From NCBI GenBank assembly GCA_046542355.1, contig JBKHBN010000003.1, forward strand, positions 43,335 to 107,334: a stretch of 64,000 bases of DNA. Reading direction: 5' to 3'. Origin of the DNA: UBA1672 sp046542355 (GTDB lineage Bacteria > Pseudomonadota > Alphaproteobacteria > Micavibrionales > Micavibrionaceae). Shown piece by piece: positions 62,978-64,000 of the stretch (its first letter is position 1; each line of letters opens with the position of its first letter). A model generated the notes under the pieces. The model did no database searches, had not been told where the DNA came from, and was given only the letters and a program-made list of their open reading frames with translations. Made by a program: the position numbers and the translations under genes.

Positions 62978-63535
62978 ATGACATTGCAGCATGTGCGCAT
63001 GCGAATCTTCGTGATAACGCTATTTATTGTAATCTTTGGTGTATCAGTAACTTTCAAGGCACACACGGCTTGTGCACAGACAACGATTGCGGTGGTTGAT
63101 GTTGAAGCTGTTTTAAGTTTATCCAAAGCCGCAGAATCTATTAAAAATCAAGTGGACGATAAAAGGCAAGCGTTCCTTGAGGATGTTAAAAACGAAGAAG
63201 AAAAGCTTCGTGAAGAACAAAAAGCCATTGAAAAACAACGTGCCGATATGTCCAAGGAGGAGCTTCTAGAAAAGGCTCAGAATTTTGAACGGCGCAGACT
63301 TGCCGCCCGCAAGAAACTGGAGACTAAAAAGGCTGCACTTGATAAAAGCTACTCAATTGCAATGACAAAACTTACCGAAGCGGTCACAGCAGTCTGTCAG
63401 GATATAGCAAATGAGACAGAGATAGACCTCATTATAACGCGGCAAAATATCGTAATTGGTAGCAAATCACTGGATATTACGCCAGAGGTTATGTCTATGC
63501 TTGATCAACGCCTGCCAAGCCTAGATTTGGAATAG
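62978..63535 (+). CDS. skp: Periplasmic chaperone Skp/OmpH family
   Basis: 185 residues with a signal peptide ending near AHTACA. The mature start TTIAVVDVEAVLS matches OmpH, followed by a long Lys/Glu-rich coiled coil (about 55-130). Skp trimers carry unfolded outer membrane proteins to BamA. AGAGG lies before the ATG; an internal Met eight codons later (MRIFVITL) could also start the protein. It is followed by lpxD. Confidence 0.92.
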   Translation: MTLQHVRMRIFVITLFIVIFGVSVTFKAHTACAQTTIAVVDVEAVLSLSKAAESIKNQVDDKRQAFLEDVKNEEEKLREEQKAIEKQRADMSKEELLEKAQNFERRRLAARKKLETKKAALDKSYSIAMTKLTEAVTAVCQDIANETEIDLIITRQNIVIGSKSLDITPEVMSMLDQRLPSLDLE

Positions 63536-63586
63536 AGCAAGGCGGCACTGCTAAGTGCCAACTATGAAGGACATAAACAAACTCAT

Positions 63587-64000
63587 ATGGCTGATACACG
63601 TTTTTTTCAAAAATCAGGATCCTATACATTACGCGAAATGGCCGAAAGGCTGGGGTGTGTTCTGCCCAAAGGCGCAGATCCTTTACTTATGCTTGATGAT
63701 GTGCGGGCGCTTAAAGATGCGCAGGCCAACCACCTTAGTTTTCTTGATAATGTTAAGTACAAGGATGATTTCCAAACAACAAGAGCCGGTGCCTGTCTGG
63801 TATCGGAAAAACTGGCCGCGCTGGCTCCAGAAGGTACGGTTTGTCTGATTACTGATACCCCTTATAAAAGCTATGCTCTGGCAGCGCAGGCCTTTTATCC
63901 TGATCCGTTGCCAGAGCCTTACATATCGCCGCATGCCGTGCTTGACCCTTCCGCAAAGATTGGAGAGGATGCCTATATTGCCCCGCATGTCTATATTGGA
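63587..64000 (+). CDS. lpxD: UDP-3-O-acylglucosamine N-acyltransferase LpxD, N-terminal part (cut by the right edge)
   Basis: 138 codons are present before the window ends. The N-terminal uridine-binding domain has FFQKSGSYTLREMAE and LSFLDNVKY, and the left-handed beta-helix repeats begin with YISPHAVLDPSAKIGEDAYI. LpxD adds the second acyl chain in lipid A synthesis. The start has AAGGA rather far upstream (16 nt). A small hairpin (GGCACT-gcta-AGTGCC, 63544-63559) lies between skp and this gene. Confidence 0.93.
   Translation, partial: MADTRFFQKSGSYTLREMAERLGCVLPKGADPLLMLDDVRALKDAQANHLSFLDNVKYKDDFQTTRAGACLVSEKLAALAPEGTVCLITDTPYKSYALAAQAFYPDPLPEPYISPHAVLDPSAKIGEDAYIAPHVYIG

Overview
This 64 kb window is a stretch of chromosomal core genome from an alphaproteobacterium. 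Several gene orders known from that class occur together: smc - dsb - dciA/mutY; ccrM (GANTC methylase) next to rnhB; rplU - rpmA - obgE - proB; the nuoA-N operon followed by birA - coaX - rnj - proS - lolC - lolD - dnaE; and rpsB - tsf - pyrH - frr - uppS - cdsA - dxr - rseP - bamA - skp - lpxD. By eye the G+C is in the mid-forties and density is high, with many 1-11 nt overlaps. A CcrM methylase, complete complex I, lipoprotein sorting and outer-membrane assembly genes argue for a free-living Gram-negative alphaproteobacterium rather than a strongly reduced Rickettsiales-type symbiont. The exact order cannot be decided from the sequence alone; a Micavibrio-like or other deep lineage would fit.

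Layout. Positions 1-5971 (minus): smc (cut by the left edge), a double-domain DsbA-like oxidoreductase, an OmpA-like protein, suhB, efp and dciA. Positions 6017-8210 (plus): mutY and an unassigned exported protein. Positions 8234-17237 (minus): folB, ccrM, rnhB, pepN, an unassigned exported protein, a 417-nt spacer with a 100-bp palindromic element, proB, obgE, rpmA and rplU. Positions 17607-39957 (plus): nhaD, ispG, tRNA-Asp with its terminator, then complex I (nuoA-F and nuoG-N). The complex I cluster is split at 25534-29615 by a minus-strand block carrying purL, purQ and a small unknown gene. Positions 39973-64000 (plus): cofactor genes (birA, coaX), RNA turnover (rnj), proS, lipoprotein export (lolC, lolD), dnaE, translation genes (rpsB, tsf, frr), pyrH, then envelope genes (uppS, cdsA, dxr, two consecutive RseP-type proteases, bamA, skp and the start of lpxD).

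The genes group into respiration (14 Nuo subunits), isoprenoid/undecaprenyl and phospholipid supply (ispG, dxr, uppS, cdsA), envelope biogenesis (LolCD, BamA, Skp, LpxD, two RseP proteases, OmpA-like, Dsb), translation, DNA replication/repair/methylation (smc, dnaE, dciA, mutY, rnhB, ccrM) and purine/folate/proline/pantothenate metabolism.

I found no CRISPR array, transposase, phage module or obvious defence system. The most unusual points are: the antisense purLQ block inside the nuo operon, with a PurL of unusual architecture; two tandem site-2 proteases; an in-frame acidic coding-like tail beyond the nuoH stop codon; the duplicated DsbA fusion; an acidic N-terminal extension on LolD; a ProRS of the archaeal/eukaryal-like type at the usual proS position; GANTC sites on the predicted ccrM promoter; and the nested 100-bp palindrome downstream of proB.
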